Notes: generated by a model from the letters alone, not told the origin. 64,000 nt of DNA from Pseudomonas sp. KUIN-1 (GCF_009176725.1 NZ_AP020337.1:4657501-4721500); one strand, 5' to 3'. Numbered from the stretch's first letter, positions 7,148 through 16,788 are shown. A program made the numbers and translations.

Positions 7148-8578
7148 TTATACGCCCAGACGGTTACTCAGCCTGTGTGCGTAATCCTGCCACTGCCGTA
7201 ACACCTCCAGCTGCTCTGGCCCGGCACTAAGGGAGCATTCTATCCATGCGGCCGTAAAGTCATGCAGGGTGTTGGGGGCGCCCCATTCCGGGTTGCGCAA
7301 GCGCTGCTGACAGAAATCCCGCCAGCGTGTTTGCTCTTCGCCACTCAAGGTGTCTGGGAAGTTACGAGCGCGATACCTGAATAACAATTCAGGCAATCGG
7401 GCATCATCAAACGGCCACGCATCACGCGCCAGTTGTTCTGGCTCGGCCTGTCGAACTTGCTCACACAGTCGACGATCACGGTCCCCGATAAAACCGTCAT
7501 ATAACTGCTGTTCGGGATCGTCACTTGCGGCGAAATCGTCCTTGCCGTAAATGGCAGCCAGTTTACCGTGCCAAACTTCGCGGTTTTCACTCAATTGCGT
7601 TGCGCGTGCCTGATAGCCGGCCATGTCCAGTTGCAGCCGCTGCTGATCTTCGCTGCGCAGCACCCCCAGCGGGGCGATCACCGGGCAACGGTTTATATGC
7701 AACAGTTTGAGCGGCACGGGCAATTCGCCGTCGCTCAGCGCATCGTGCCGCGTATATAAACGGCGCTTGAGTATTTCAGCGTCCTCGTGCAACAACGGTG
7801 CATGATCCAGGTGCAGATCACACACGATCAGCGCATTGCGATTATGCGGGTGCCAGGCCAACGGCAGCACCACGCCCAGGTAATTGCGCGCCGCAGAAAA
7901 GCGTCCCGAAATATGCACCAGAGGCTGCATCAGGCGAACCTGTTCCTGGACTTTCTGCTTACTGCGCAAGGTGAACAGATAGTCATAAAGCTTCGGCTGC
8001 TTTTCACGAATCAAACGTGCCAGAGCAATCGTTGCACGGACATCGGATAACGCATCGTGCGCCTGTCCATGATCAATACCGTTGGCAGCCGTCAGCCGCT
8101 CCAGTTTCAGCGTGACCCGGCCGTCCTGTTCCGGCCAGACAATGCCATCGGGGCGCAATGCATAGGCGGCCCGCACGACATCGATCAGATCCCAGCGACT
8201 GTTGCCCCCCTGCCATTCGCGTGCATAGGGGTCGAAGAAGTTGCGATAAAAACTGTAGCGCGTGACTTCGTCATCGAAACGCAAGGTGTTGTAACCCGCG
8301 CCACAGGTACCCGGCGCAGACAGCTCGGCATGTACGCGCGTCATGAAATCGGCCTCGCACAAGCCTTTTTCTGCCAGCGTGGCCGGAGTGATTCCGGTAA
8401 TCATGCAGGCAACAGGATGAGGCAGGATGTCATCGCTGAGCTGGCAGTGCAGATTGACCGGAGGCGCGATTTCATTGAGCTCGGTATCCGTGCGAATTCC
8501 GGCCATCTGCAGCGCACGGTCATTGCGCGGGTTGATACCGGTGGTTTCGTAGTCGTACCAGAAGATGCTGGAGGTCAC
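7148..8578 (-). CDS. sbcB: Exodeoxyribonuclease I
   Basis: A 476-residue DnaQ-fold 3'-5' single-strand DNA exonuclease acting in recombination and mismatch repair. The DEDDh motif I is visible at the N-terminus (FWYDYETTGINPRNDRALQ, residues 6-24), motif II in GYNTLRFDDEVTRYSFYRNF (near 100), and the third acidic motif with HDALSDVRATIALARL (near 180). The C-terminal SH3-like and helical extension domains are present, and the length matches E. coli ExoI (475). It is convergent with the mvaT-like gene. Confidence 0.96.
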   Translation of the reverse strand: MTSSIFWYDYETTGINPRNDRALQMAGIRTDTELNEIAPPVNLHCQLSDDILPHPVACMITGITPATLAEKGLCEADFMTRVHAELSAPGTCGAGYNTLRFDDEVTRYSFYRNFFDPYAREWQGGNSRWDLIDVVRAAYALRPDGIVWPEQDGRVTLKLERLTAANGIDHGQAHDALSDVRATIALARLIREKQPKLYDYLFTLRSKQKVQEQVRLMQPLVHISGRFSAARNYLGVVLPLAWHPHNRNALIVCDLHLDHAPLLHEDAEILKRRLYTRHDALSDGELPVPLKLLHINRCPVIAPLGVLRSEDQQRLQLDMAGYQARATQLSENREVWHGKLAAIYGKDDFAASDDPEQQLYDGFIGDRDRRLCEQVRQAEPEQLARDAWPFDDARLPELLFRYRARNFPDTLSGEEQTRWRDFCQQRLRNPEWGAPNTLHDFTAAWIECSLSAGPEQLEVLRQWQDYAHRLSNRLGV

Positions 8579-8758
8579 GGGCTGATCCTGAACAAAAGAC
8601 CCGCGAAGTGTAGGGCGTGACAGGTGTCATTGGCTAATCGGGTCGTATCCGGCGCACCGGGAAATGTTTTCTTACAGCCCGCGTATTGAATGGTCGGTTG
8701 CTTAGCTCCGCTGCGCTAGCTAGCATCAGTTTTCGTTTTCAGGCGCGTCCTTCCGACA

Positions 8759-9484
8759 ATGTCATCCCGTCCCGCTTCGCCAAGGAATGCAGCGCTGCCC
8801 ACGCCGTTGGACACGCGCATTGAAATCGAGACGCCAGAAGGCATCGATATGCTTCTGCGCCCTGCCGGGCTGGTTTCCCGCGCACTGGCGTTCGGCATCG
8901 ACTTCGCCATTCGCGCAGCCCTCGTCGGCCTGTTCTTTGTGCTTCTGCAGTTACTCGACAAGCTCGGCATGGGTCTGGCCGCTCTGGTGTTCTTTCTGGT
9001 GAACTGGTGGTACATGGTGCTGTTTGAAGTGCTCAACCAGGGACGCACACCCGGAAAGCGCCTGCTCGGGCTGCGGGTGGTGCACGACGACGGCACGCCC
9101 ATCGACTGGTCTTCGTCGCTGATCCGTAACCTGCTGCGCTTCGTCGACATGCTCCCGCTGGGCTACGGGCTGGGGGCGATTACTTGTCTGAACCACCCGT
9201 TCTTCAAACGGCTGGGCGATCTTGCAGCGGGAACGCTGGTGATTTACAGCGACCGGCCGGTAGCGCGCCCTACCCTGCCGCAGGCCGATCCGGTCATCGT
9301 GCCTTTTGCCCTGCATCTGGATGAACAGCGGGCGGTGCTCGGCCTGGCGGAACGGCAGGCTGAACTGTCCAGCGCGCGAACCCAGGAACTCGCGGCCATC
9401 CTTGCCGAACCCTTGCATATTCCCGCCGACACGGCGGTCGCTCATGTAAACGGCATCGCCCGCAACCTGCTGGGACCGACATGA
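8759..9484 (+). CDS. RDD-family membrane protein (first gene of MoxR-type operon)
   Basis: A 241-residue protein with an RDD domain: GLVSRALAFGIDFAIR (residues 38-53, conserved Arg/Asp), transmembrane helices at about 48-70 and 75-95, and LNQGRTPGKRLLGLRVV followed by LIRNLLRFVDMLP. The C-terminal 60 residues are soluble. RDD proteins may act in small-molecule or ion transport, but the role in this operon is unknown. The ATG at 8759 lacks a strong ribosome site; it is kept because the sequence before the RDD domain (ETPEGIDMLLRPAG) is coding-like. Its stop overlaps the next start by four bases. Confidence 0.88.
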   Translation: MSSRPASPRNAALPTPLDTRIEIETPEGIDMLLRPAGLVSRALAFGIDFAIRAALVGLFFVLLQLLDKLGMGLAALVFFLVNWWYMVLFEVLNQGRTPGKRLLGLRVVHDDGTPIDWSSSLIRNLLRFVDMLPLGYGLGAITCLNHPFFKRLGDLAAGTLVIYSDRPVARPTLPQADPVIVPFALHLDEQRAVLGLAERQAELSSARTQELAAILAEPLHIPADTAVAHVNGIARNLLGPT

Positions 9485-10461
9485 AGCAGAGCCTGTTTGA
9501 AACCCGCCATCAGCAGGAGTGGCAACGCTTCGAGCAGCGCCTGACGGCCCTTGAACAAGGCAAGGGCGATGTCAGCGGCGGCGAGACCTTTCCCGGCGAT
9601 TATCGACGCCTCTGCCACCATCTGGCGCTGGCCCAGGAGCGCGGCTACAGCAGCCATCTGGTCGACCCCCTGCATCAGTTGGCCATGCGCGGTCATCAGC
9701 AACTTTACCGTCACCGCAGCACTGCCGGGGTGCGACTGCTGAGCTTCGTTCTGGGCGGCTTTCCGCGACGCGTGCGGGCCGAGTGGCGCTTTGTGCTGGT
9801 CGCCAGTCTGCTGCTGTTCGGCAGCCTGATCGGCATGGCGCTGCTGGTGTATGGTTTTCCACAACTGATCTACAGCGTCGTCAGCCCCGAGCAACTGGCA
9901 GACATGCAGAGTATGTATGATCCGTCGGCCAGCCGGGTCGGACAGCCCGTCGAGCGAGGTTCCGATACGGACTGGATGATGTTCGGCTACTACATCATGA
10001 ACAACATCGGCATCGCCTTCCAGACCTATGCCAGCGGCTTGCTGTTCGGGCTGGGCAGTCTGTTTTTCCTGCTCTTCAACGGCTTGATGACCGGCGCAAT
10101 CGCCGGGCACCTGACAGACATCGGTTACGGACAGACCTTCTGGCCCTTCGTCATCGGTCACGGCGCCTTCGAGCTGACGGCCATCGCTTTTGCCGGGGCT
10201 GCGGGCCTCAAGCTGGGCTGGGCCTTGCTGGCCCCCGGACGGCTGACGCGCAGCGCCGCCCTGCGCATCGCCGCGCGGGCCAGCATGCAACTGGTCGGCG
10301 GGGTGATCCTGTTTCTGCTGATCGCAGCCTTCATCGAGGCGTACTGGTCATCGATGACCTGGCCCGGGCCGCTTCTCAAGTACCTGACAGGTGCCGTCCT
10401 GTGGTTGCTGGTGGCCGCGTATCTGACTCTGGCAGGACGTACACCTCATGCGCCTGACTGA
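9481..10461 (+). CDS. Stage II sporulation protein M-like (DUF95) membrane protein
   Basis: A 326-residue inner-membrane protein. A soluble N-terminal helical region (MKQSLFETRHQQEWQRFEQR, residues 1-90) is followed by about five transmembrane segments typical of the SpoIIM/DUF95 family, including NNIGIAFQTYASGLLFGLGS and a GHGAFELTAIAFAGAAGLKLG motif near residues 228-248. In non-sporulating bacteria this family sits beside RDD and MoxR genes, and its molecular function is unknown. ATGA overlap with the RDD gene and a 14-bp overlap with the next gene point to one operon. Confidence 0.88.
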   Translation: MKQSLFETRHQQEWQRFEQRLTALEQGKGDVSGGETFPGDYRRLCHHLALAQERGYSSHLVDPLHQLAMRGHQQLYRHRSTAGVRLLSFVLGGFPRRVRAEWRFVLVASLLLFGSLIGMALLVYGFPQLIYSVVSPEQLADMQSMYDPSASRVGQPVERGSDTDWMMFGYYIMNNIGIAFQTYASGLLFGLGSLFFLLFNGLMTGAIAGHLTDIGYGQTFWPFVIGHGAFELTAIAFAGAAGLKLGWALLAPGRLTRSAALRIAARASMQLVGGVILFLLIAAFIEAYWSSMTWPGPLLKYLTGAVLWLLVAAYLTLAGRTPHAPD

Positions 10462-12037
10462 GTCGACTGTTGCCATACGCCCTCGCTCGCCCTGGGAGGC
10501 CATCGACCTGGGCGTACTGCTCGCCGGGCGGCACCGCGGCGTTTTGATGAGCAGTTGGGCAATCGTCACCCTGCCCTTTTTCTGCGTCCTCAGTGCGTTG
10601 CTCTGGGATTACCCAACAGCTGCCATTCTGCTGTTCTGGTGGCTCAAACCTGCGTTTGATCGGTTGCCGCTGCTGATCCTTTCGCAGTCACTGTTCGGTG
10701 CCACGCCGACACTGCGCCAGGCCCTCAAGGCCTGGCCGGCGACCCTGAAGGCGCAACTGCTGCCCAGCCTGTTGTGGCGACGTCTTTCCCTGAGTCGCAG
10801 TTTCCAACTGCCGGTGCAGCAACTGGAGCATCTGGCAGGCACCGAGCGCGCCCTGCGCATCAGCCTGCTCAGCCAGAAAGACCTGCGTGCCGCACAGCTG
10901 CTCACCATCGTTGGCGCACACCTGGAATACGCACTGTGGATAGGCCTGCTGGTCCTGCTCTACGCCCTGATACCGCAGCAGATACAGATCGACTGGCACT
11001 GGATGAGTCTGCTCGACGTCGAAAACCAATGGCTGTGGATCGACCACCTGACCAACCTCTTCTATGCCCTGGCGCTGATACTTTGGGAACCTGTATATGT
11101 CGCCTGCGGCTTCACGCTGTATTTGAATCGCCGCACGGTTCTTGAAGCCTGGGACATAGAACTGGTCTTCCGACGCCTGCGCCAGCGCCTGATCGGCACT
11201 GCCTATGCCGTGTTGATGGGCGTCGGGCTGTTACTTTCGACAGCACCCGCACCGGTCTGGGCCGATCAGCAAAGCTACAGCTGCCCGCTGCCGGAATCCG
11301 CCCCCGCGCAATCCGTTCCGTCCGTGGCGGCGCCCGACACGCCGCGTCTGACCCGCCAGCCCCTGACCAGCGAAGCGGCGCGCAGCGAGATCCAGAGCGT
11401 TCTGCAACAGCCACCCTTCCGCAACCCGAGGACCGAAACTGGCTGGCGCTTTCCTGAAAAACAGAAAGGCCCGTCTGCAGCCCGGGACGCGCGCGATCAG
11501 AGCTGGCTGATGACCTGGCTCAATCGGTTTCTGCGCGCAGCGAGCGCCTTGGCCAGCCTGATTGAAGTACTGCTGTGGGGCGTGGTCATCGGGCTTGTGG
11601 GGCTGGTGATCTTTCGTTACCGGGACTGGTTCAGGACCTTCGTTAGCCGGAAGACCGGCAAGGCAAACACCACCCGCCCGGCACCCGAGCAGCTCTTTGG
11701 TCTGCAAGTCAATGCCGAAAGCCTGCCCGACGATGTTGCCGGCCGGGCCGAGCAGCTCTGGAACAACCAGCCCCGCGAAGCGCTGGGTCTGTTGTACCGC
11801 GCCCTGCTCAGCCGCTTGCTGAGCGACTATCGATTGCCCTTGAAAAATGCCGATACCGAAAGTCAGGTACTCGCACGTATCGCCGCGCTTAACCAGCCGC
11901 TGCTGAGTGAGTTCAGCCGCACGCTGACCGCACACTGGCAAAACCTCGCCTACGGGCATCGCCTGCCACCGGCCCACGCCCGGCAGGAACTCTGCGATGG
12001 CTGGCGTCGTCTGTTCAACCGGTCAGCGCAGCCATGA
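10448..12037 (+). CDS. DUF4129-containing membrane protein
   Basis: A 529-residue protein. It has several transmembrane helices in the first 270 residues, including one ending before the AWAD-like junction at about residue 270, an extended proline-rich segment (about 280-350), another helix near 375-395 and a C-terminal DUF4129-type helical domain (EALGLLYRALLSRLL near 440 and DYRLPLKNADTESQVLARI near 460). DUF4129 domains resemble protein-glutaminase/transglutaminase-associated C-termini. The reaction is unknown. The start ATGCGCCTGACTGAG lies inside the previous gene. It is conserved in order with MoxR and DUF58 genes in Pseudomonas. Confidence 0.85.
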   Translation: MRLTESTVAIRPRSPWEAIDLGVLLAGRHRGVLMSSWAIVTLPFFCVLSALLWDYPTAAILLFWWLKPAFDRLPLLILSQSLFGATPTLRQALKAWPATLKAQLLPSLLWRRLSLSRSFQLPVQQLEHLAGTERALRISLLSQKDLRAAQLLTIVGAHLEYALWIGLLVLLYALIPQQIQIDWHWMSLLDVENQWLWIDHLTNLFYALALILWEPVYVACGFTLYLNRRTVLEAWDIELVFRRLRQRLIGTAYAVLMGVGLLLSTAPAPVWADQQSYSCPLPESAPAQSVPSVAAPDTPRLTRQPLTSEAARSEIQSVLQQPPFRNPRTETGWRFPEKQKGPSAARDARDQSWLMTWLNRFLRAASALASLIEVLLWGVVIGLVGLVIFRYRDWFRTFVSRKTGKANTTRPAPEQLFGLQVNAESLPDDVAGRAEQLWNNQPREALGLLYRALLSRLLSDYRLPLKNADTESQVLARIAALNQPLLSEFSRTLTAHWQNLAYGHRLPPAHARQELCDGWRRLFNRSAQP

Positions 12038-13251
12038 GCCGCCGCACCGGGCTGCTGATCGGGCTGCTGGTCCTGTCATTACTGGCAGGCGGCGCGCTGT
12101 TTCTGAGCACCCAGCTCGAGCGCTACGAGAAAACGGTCGATCAGGGCCCCTCGCCAGAGGCGAAGGCCAATCCTTGGCTGGCGGCCGAACACTTTCTGCG
12201 TGGCCGCTCCCTCACAGTGAATACCGTCGACACGCTGGCTCAGCTTCCCGACCCGAGTCAGAGCACCCAGACCCTGCTGCTGCTCGATGACCGGGAAGAC
12301 ATGACCCCGGCGCAAACCCAAACGCTGCTGAACTGGGCCGAGGCAGGCGGGCACCTGCTGTTCGTCGCCGAACAACTCTGGGACGAACAAAAAGGTCGCA
12401 GCGGTGACCTGCTGCTGGACAGTCTGCAGATTCATCAGTACCTCACCAAAGACATCAATGCCAAGGAACAGCAACTGACCGACGCTCAGCCGCCACTGCC
12501 CATCCCGCTGATGACGCCCGCCCCCAAACACCAGAAAATACCTTGGCCAGAGCTGACCCGCCTGTACCTGGAAAACGAGAGCGCCCCGGCCTACATGAGT
12601 TTCGATCCGGCGTTTCACCTCGAAGACCCGGAAGATCACGCCCAATCCTGGGCCAACAGCGCCGATGCCACGCACCTGCTGCAGATAAGCCGGGGCAATG
12701 GGCTGATCACCGTTGTCACGGACGCCAACCTGTGGAAAACCCGCTCGATCGGCCACTATGACAATGCCTGGCTGCTCTGGTATCTGACGCAGGACAGCCA
12801 AGTGACTTTGGTGCTGCAAACCGAACACGACAACCTGCTGAGCCTGTTACTGCGCAACTATCCTCAGGCACTGCTGACGCTGGCACTGCTGATTGCTCTG
12901 GGTCTGTGGCACATCGGTCTGCGCGAGGGCCCGCTGCGGCGGCCCGCGCCACTCGCACGCCGCCAACTGACCGAGCACCTGCGCGCCAGTGCCGAGTTCC
13001 TGCGCAAACACACCGGGCAGCAGACGCTGATCAAACGCCTGCAACAGGACATACTGCGTCGCGCCCGCCAACTGCATCCCGGTTTCGAGCGGCTGGTCAT
13101 TGCCGAACAATGGCAAGTGCTTGCTCGCCTGACCCGTCAGCCCACCAGCGCCATCAGCGACGCGCTGCGCCCTCGCCCGCCGCAACGCCTGTCCCACAGC
13201 GAATTCACCCGCCAGGTAGCCCACCTGCAAACAATCAGGAATGCCCTATGA
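12034..13251 (+). CDS. DUF4350 domain-containing membrane protein
   Basis: A 405-residue protein with an N-terminal signal anchor (LLIGLLVLSLLAGGALFLS, residues 6-24), a periplasmic DUF4350 domain (NPWLAAEHFLRGRSLTVNTV near 45-64 and LLLLDDREDMTPAQTQTLLNW near 76-96), a second helix near 275-290 (ALLTLALLIALGLWHIGL) and a cytoplasmic tail. The fold resembles a glutamine-amidotransferase-like/GldG-type domain, with unknown activity. Its ATGA overlaps the previous stop, and its stop overlaps the MoxR ATPase start in the same way. Confidence 0.85.
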   Translation: MSRRTGLLIGLLVLSLLAGGALFLSTQLERYEKTVDQGPSPEAKANPWLAAEHFLRGRSLTVNTVDTLAQLPDPSQSTQTLLLLDDREDMTPAQTQTLLNWAEAGGHLLFVAEQLWDEQKGRSGDLLLDSLQIHQYLTKDINAKEQQLTDAQPPLPIPLMTPAPKHQKIPWPELTRLYLENESAPAYMSFDPAFHLEDPEDHAQSWANSADATHLLQISRGNGLITVVTDANLWKTRSIGHYDNAWLLWYLTQDSQVTLVLQTEHDNLLSLLLRNYPQALLTLALLIALGLWHIGLREGPLRRPAPLARRQLTEHLRASAEFLRKHTGQQTLIKRLQQDILRRARQLHPGFERLVIAEQWQVLARLTRQPTSAISDALRPRPPQRLSHSEFTRQVAHLQTIRNAL

Positions 13252-14285
13252 GTGATCAAACACCCGCCCCATCAGGCAGCACCGAGCCACTTGCCGAGCC
13301 CGCAGCCGAATCCACCACCCAGTTGCAGCAGCGTCAGCGCGCCAGCCAGTTGGCTCAGGCGTTGCGCAATGAGCTGCAAAAGGCCGTGATCGGACAAAAT
13401 GCGGTTATCGACGACGTGCTGACCGCGCTGATCGGTGGCGGACATGTGTTGCTGGAAGGTGTTCCGGGGCTTGGCAAGACGCTGCTGGTTCGGGCGCTGG
13501 CCAGTTGCATCGGCTGCGAATTCGCCCGCATCCAGTTTACGCCGGACCTGATGCCCAGCGATGTGACCGGTCATGCGGTGTACGACCTGCAGACCGAGCA
13601 GTTCAAGCTGCGCAAGGGGCCGCTGTTCACCAACCTGCTGCTGGCCGACGAAATCAACAGGGCACCGGCCAAGACCCAGGCGGCATTGCTCGAAGCGATG
13701 CAGGAGCGGCAAGTCACCCTTGAAGGGCGCGCCCTGCCGATCCCGCAGCCGTTCATGGTGCTGGCGACCCAGAACCCCATCGAACAGGAGGGCACCTATC
13801 CATTGCCGGAAGCTGAACTGGACCGTTTCATGCTCAAACTGCGCATGGATTATCCCGAAGCGCAGGAAGAGCTGAACATGGTGCGTCAGGTCACCCGCTC
13901 GTCCCGGGCTGACATGCTGGATGTGCGACCGCTCAGGGTCATCATGCAGGCCCGCGAGGTTCAGGCGCTGCAACGCATTGCCAGCGAGCTGCCCATCGAT
14001 GAGCAAGTGCTGGACTACGCCGTGCGGCTGGCACGCAGCACGCGCACCTGGCCGGGTCTGAGTCAGGGCGCAGGCCCGCGCGCTTCGATTGCGCTGGTGC
14101 GTGGCGGGCGGGCCCGAGCTGTGTTGCGTGGCGGCGAGTTCGTGACCCCGGACGACATCAAGGGCTGCGCACTGGCGGTGCTGCGACACCGGGTCAGGTT
14201 GTCACCTGAGCTGGACATCGAAGGGCTGTCGGTGGATCAGGTGCTCAGGCAGATCCTCGACCAGGTCTCGGCACCGCGCCTGTGA
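13248..14285 (+). CDS. MoxR-family AAA+ ATPase
   Basis: A 345-residue AAA+ ATPase. The start MSDQTPAPSG is chosen because ATG 13248 overlaps the previous stop (ATGA); the longer in-frame extension upstream lies inside the DUF4350 gene. Walker A is GGGHVLLEGVPGLGKTLLVR (near residue 65), Walker B is NLLLADEINRAPAKTQAALLEAMQ (near 130), sensor 1 is VLATQNPIEQEGTYPLPEAELDRF (near 170), and a C-terminal lid follows. MoxR proteins act as chaperones that mature or insert cofactors into partner complexes, typically with the DUF58 protein encoded next. It lies in the middle of the six-gene operon. Confidence 0.94.
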   Translation: MSDQTPAPSGSTEPLAEPAAESTTQLQQRQRASQLAQALRNELQKAVIGQNAVIDDVLTALIGGGHVLLEGVPGLGKTLLVRALASCIGCEFARIQFTPDLMPSDVTGHAVYDLQTEQFKLRKGPLFTNLLLADEINRAPAKTQAALLEAMQERQVTLEGRALPIPQPFMVLATQNPIEQEGTYPLPEAELDRFMLKLRMDYPEAQEELNMVRQVTRSSRADMLDVRPLRVIMQAREVQALQRIASELPIDEQVLDYAVRLARSTRTWPGLSQGAGPRASIALVRGGRARAVLRGGEFVTPDDIKGCALAVLRHRVRLSPELDIEGLSVDQVLRQILDQVSAPRL

Positions 14286-15625
14286 AACAGGTCCTCAAGC
14301 CGTCGGTCACGCTGCTGCGCTGGCTCGGCGGGCTGATGGGTGTGGCCGTGCTGCTCGGCACGCTTCATGCGCTGGGCGTCGAGTATCCGGCAAAAATCGA
14401 CGACCTTTACTGGGGGGCATTGCTGACCCTCGTCGTCGTGAGCGTGCTTGATGCAATCTGGCTGCTCAGAAGCCCCTCGCCACGTGTGCAGCGTGAGCTG
14501 GCGGGCAGTCTGACGCTGGATCGCTGGAACGAAGCCCGACTTGATGTGCAGCACGACGGTGGCAGCCCCGTGACCGTGCGGATATTCGATCATGTGCCGC
14601 ACGGGCTGGAACACGAAAACCTGCCGCAGTCACTCACCCTGGCCGCACGCGGTAAAGGCAGCATTGGCTATCGTCTGCGCCCGTCAAGCCGGGGGCATTT
14701 CACCTTTGAGCGTTGCGAAATCAGCCTGCCGGGGCCTTTGCGCCTGTGGACGGCACGACGCTACCTGGCAGTGCCCGGCACCACGCGGGTCTATCCGGAT
14801 TTCGCCCGCCTCTGCGGCGGTCAATTGATGGCGGTGGATAACTGGCTGAGCCAACTGGGCGTGCGCCAGTTGCAACGTCGCGGGCTGGGCATGGAATTCA
14901 ACCAGTTGCGTGAGTTTCGCGAGGGCGACAGCCTGCGCCAGATCGACTGGAAAGCCACCGCCCGCCAGCGAGCGCCCATCGCACGGGAATACCAGGACGA
15001 GCGGGATCAGCAGATCGTTTTCATGCTCGATTGCGGACGTCGGATGCGCAGTCAGGACGGCGACCTGTCTCACTTCGATCACGCCCTCAACGCTTGCCTG
15101 CTGTTGAGCTATGTCGCGCTGCGTCAGGGTGATTCTGTCGGTATTGCGACCTTTGCCGGCGAGCAGGATCGTTATCTGGCGCCGGTGAAGGGGCCTGGAC
15201 AGCTGAATCGGGTGCTCAATTCGGTCTATGACCTGCAGACCACCCGGCGCCCCGCTGACTACAGCGCCGCCGTGCGCCAACTGATGGTTCGTCATAAAAG
15301 ACGCTCACTGGTGGTGTTGATGACCAACTTGCGCGATGAAGACGATGAGGAGCTGCTGGCCGCCGCCAGGCAGCTCGGTAAACAGCATCGGGTACTGATT
15401 GCCAGCCTGCGAGAGGAAGTACTCGACGGCCTGCGCCACTCACCGGTGCACACGTACGATGAAGCGCTGAGTTATTGCGGAACGATCGACTTTCTCAACG
15501 CCCGGGCTTCGCTGCATGATCGCTTGAGTGCGCAAGGCATCGTGATCATGGATGCGCGGCCAGGAGAACTGGGACCACAGTTGGTCAACCGTTACATGAG
15601 CTGGAAAAAGGCAGGGACGTTATGA
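14282..15625 (+). CDS. DUF58 domain-containing protein (MoxR partner)
   Basis: A 447-residue protein starting at GTG 14282, whose GTGA overlaps the ATPase stop. Two N-terminal transmembrane helices (residues 10-30 and 40-60) precede a beta-rich region. The DUF58 core follows, with the hallmark EFNQLREFREGDSLRQIDWK (near 205-224) and a von Willebrand A-like segment containing a MIDAS-like sequence, VFMLDCGRRMRS (near 248). DUF58/vWA proteins commonly partner MoxR ATPases in assembling envelope complexes. This is the last gene of the operon; a PilZ gene follows on the opposite strand 28 bp later. Confidence 0.9.
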   Translation: MKQVLKPSVTLLRWLGGLMGVAVLLGTLHALGVEYPAKIDDLYWGALLTLVVVSVLDAIWLLRSPSPRVQRELAGSLTLDRWNEARLDVQHDGGSPVTVRIFDHVPHGLEHENLPQSLTLAARGKGSIGYRLRPSSRGHFTFERCEISLPGPLRLWTARRYLAVPGTTRVYPDFARLCGGQLMAVDNWLSQLGVRQLQRRGLGMEFNQLREFREGDSLRQIDWKATARQRAPIAREYQDERDQQIVFMLDCGRRMRSQDGDLSHFDHALNACLLLSYVALRQGDSVGIATFAGEQDRYLAPVKGPGQLNRVLNSVYDLQTTRRPADYSAAVRQLMVRHKRRSLVVLMTNLRDEDDEELLAAARQLGKQHRVLIASLREEVLDGLRHSPVHTYDEALSYCGTIDFLNARASLHDRLSAQGIVIMDARPGELGPQLVNRYMSWKKAGTL

Positions 15626-15653
15626 ACGACGCCCTGCCCTTCAGGCAGCAGCC

Positions 15654-16013
15654 TCAGGCAGAGGCTTCGTAGGAGGGGTAAAAGCAGAAGTACTGTCGCA
15701 ACAGCTGCACGAACTCCAGATACTCTGCAGAAACCTGACACAATTGAAAACCGGAGTCATAACTGCCAGGTGTCTCGTCTTCGTGACACCAGAGGCACTT
15801 GGCGCTCACATCGATGGGCTGTCCGATATTGCCATTCGGCAGTTTCAGGCACAGATCGAACCTCGCCCCCACCAGGATCGGCAGGCTGCTGATAAGCATC
15901 AGCCCCTCACCGGAGACATTCCCCAGACACCCCACCAGCTTGCCGGTATGACGATTGAAAACCTGCAGATAATCCTGCAGTTGATGGCGTTCGATTTTCC
16001 GCTCTTTATACAT
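15654..16013 (-). CDS. PilZ domain protein (putative c-di-GMP receptor)
   Basis: A 119-residue single-domain protein. The c-di-GMP binding motifs of PilZ are visible: an Arg-rich start (KERKIERHQL, RxxxR type) near residues 3-12 and NVSGEGLML (the D/NxSxxG motif) near residue 34. A beta-barrel-like remainder follows. The start at MYKERK (16013) is chosen because PilZ proteins usually begin there; a GTG at 16055 would add 14 unconserved residues. It would bind c-di-GMP and regulate motility or exopolysaccharide by an unknown partner. The GGDEF-EAL protein at 59403 is in the same window but not linked. Confidence 0.85.
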   Translation of the reverse strand: MYKERKIERHQLQDYLQVFNRHTGKLVGCLGNVSGEGLMLISSLPILVGARFDLCLKLPNGNIGQPIDVSAKCLWCHEDETPGSYDSGFQLCQVSAEYLEFVQLLRQYFCFYPSYEASA

Positions 16014-16216
16014 GGCAGGCTGCCTTCCGGGACCGGTGCTGCGACCACGCAACACTGTGTGTTCGTTGCGGATGTCGAATACGCTGCACGACAGAGGCTA
16101 TCCAGGAAACAGTCTCGACCCGGAGCCCTGCAGCTCGTCCGCTTAATGACCTCAGACTAGCTCACAATTAGTCGAAATCCACCCGAACACAGCACCTTCC
16201 ATTCAAACGAGGGTAA

Positions 16217-16612
16217 TTATTTCGATACGGGAGCGTTTCGAACAGGTACAGGTATGGGTCTGGCAGGTTGAGCCCTGGGGTAAAGGCCTGTTTGTGCCAG
16301 CGTGTCGAGTCTGGCGCGTGCGCGGAAGGCGTATTCACTTTCCGGATACTGCGCCATCAGGAATTGATAGGTCTGTGCCGCATCGACATACAATTTCTGT
16401 CGCTCCAGGCACTGGCCGCGCAACATCGACACTTCCGGCTGGACATAACGGCGCGAGCGGCTCTGGCGTTCGACCTTGGAGAGATCGAGCATCACCCGAT
16501 CACAGTCACCTTCCTGATAGGCACGGTAGGCGTGATCGAGGTTGGAATTCATCGCCCAGCGGGTGCAACCGCTGAGCGCAGTCAGTAATACAACAATCGT
16601 TACAATACGCAT
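16217..16612 (-). CDS. Small lipoprotein with TPR-like repeat
   Basis: A 131-residue protein. The start MRIVTIVVLLTALSGC has AGGAG upstream and an N-terminal signal ending in the lipobox LSGC, so it should be lipidated at Cys16. The mature part has tetratricopeptide-like helices (HAYRAYQEGDCDRVMLDLSK near residues 27-46 and YVDAAQTYQFLMAQYPESEY near 81-100), similar to YfiO/BamD-type repeats, and a Pro-rich tail. A longer in-frame extension upstream is not supported. It is divergent from pykA. A role in envelope assembly is only inferred. Confidence 0.82.
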   Translation of the reverse strand: MRIVTIVVLLTALSGCTRWAMNSNLDHAYRAYQEGDCDRVMLDLSKVERQSRSRRYVQPEVSMLRGQCLERQKLYVDAAQTYQFLMAQYPESEYAFRARARLDTLAQTGLYPRAQPARPIPVPVRNAPVSK

Positions 16613-16788
16613 GGGACTCTCCTGTTCTCTGCCCTGTATCGGCGTCACGGCCTGTTTCTTCAGGCCAATAGAGCGCCGGTTGTCAGCCGATTGCCCTCCC
16701 TGACCCTGACACGGTAGTGCAAAGGAACAATGACTAAAGACCCAGACAGGAGTAGCCTCTCGCTGCGCTTCAATTAAGGAGTTTGTGC

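Noticed and set aside
15622..15672. 16-codon peptide overlapping the DUF58 stop (ATGA)
   Set aside because: Too short, no independent evidence, and it runs into the 3' end of the PilZ gene.
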